Assembly: GCA_942491465.1 (NCBI GenBank)
Contig: CALOBA010000069.1
Location: 12,158-76,157, forward strand
Direction of reading: 5' to 3'
Source: CALOBA01 sp942491465
GTDB taxonomy: Bacteria > Pseudomonadota > Gammaproteobacteria > Chromatiales > Chromatiaceae
DNA length: 64,000 nucleotides
Under the pieces are notes generated by a model. It saw only the letters and a list, made by a program, of their open reading frames with translations, had not been told where the DNA came from and did not search any database. The number at the start of each line of letters is the position of its first letter. Position 1 is the stretch's first letter. Shown here one piece after another: positions 63,958-64,000 of this stretch. The position numbers and the translations under genes were made by a program.

Positions 63958-64000
63958 AGCTTGGATCTCCTATGCTTCGAGATTTAGATTGTTCCGGTGC

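Overview
The window is GC-rich chromosomal DNA (roughly 65% G+C by eye) from what is most likely a purple sulfur bacterium of the Chromatiaceae/Chromatiales. This is inferred from three things: nifL-nifA next to a complete rnfABCDGEH set, several secreted proteins with PEP-CTERM-like tails, and many AAA-ATPase/PD-(D/E)XK genes and palindromic repeats. The organism is an inference, because no rRNA or other taxonomic marker is present.

Layout. 1-8.3 kb is mostly housekeeping: a photolyase tail, an N-formylglutamate amidohydrolase/transglutaminase pair, zwf, glgA, and leuA divergent from an Lrp-type regulator. 8.3-11.2 kb is damaged or badly sequenced. It holds about 1 kb of almost pure G/A, a cytochrome c C-terminal fragment, yajD and an alpha/beta-hydrolase stub. 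11.2-14.1 kb encodes a cohesin-like anchored protein beside a dockerin-bearing subtilisin. 14.4-18.7 kb is a divergent carbamoyltransferase/SGNH/methyltransferase cluster, followed by a Rieske oxygenase related to pheophorbide a oxygenase. 20.3-31.3 kb is the nitrogen-fixation support block. NifL and NifA are on the minus strand and rnfABCDGEH is on the plus strand, with sigma-54 -24/-12 promoters and TGT-N10-ACA NifA sites upstream of both nifL and rnfA. This suggests NifA controls both its own operon and the Rnf complex that feeds electrons to nitrogenase.

31.4-37.6 kb is accessory DNA. It contains two AAA/PD-(D/E)XK genes and the decayed remains of a diversity-generating retroelement: a formylglycine-generating-enzyme/C-type-lectin target, an HRDC protein and a bAvd-like protein, with no reverse transcriptase or template repeat visible. 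A broken REP-associated transposase (RAYT) and a truncated PEP-CTERM gene complete this region. 37.9-47.9 kb returns to core genes: glutamate decarboxylase, a TRIC channel, a cysteine desulfurase, rhlE, an RRM protein, a UDP-glucuronate-decarboxylase-like enzyme and ppsA.

48-64 kb is a mosaic of insertion sequences (IS66 fragments, a nested IS4-type element, two IS110 copies) with integron attC-like sites. Between the two IS110 copies lies an unrecognised set: two near-identical small secreted proteins, a large predicted outer-membrane beta-barrel protein and another exported protein, divergent from a CysB/LysR-type regulator. Two families of palindromic elements recur at gene 3' ends through the window. 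No tRNA, rRNA or CRISPR array was seen.
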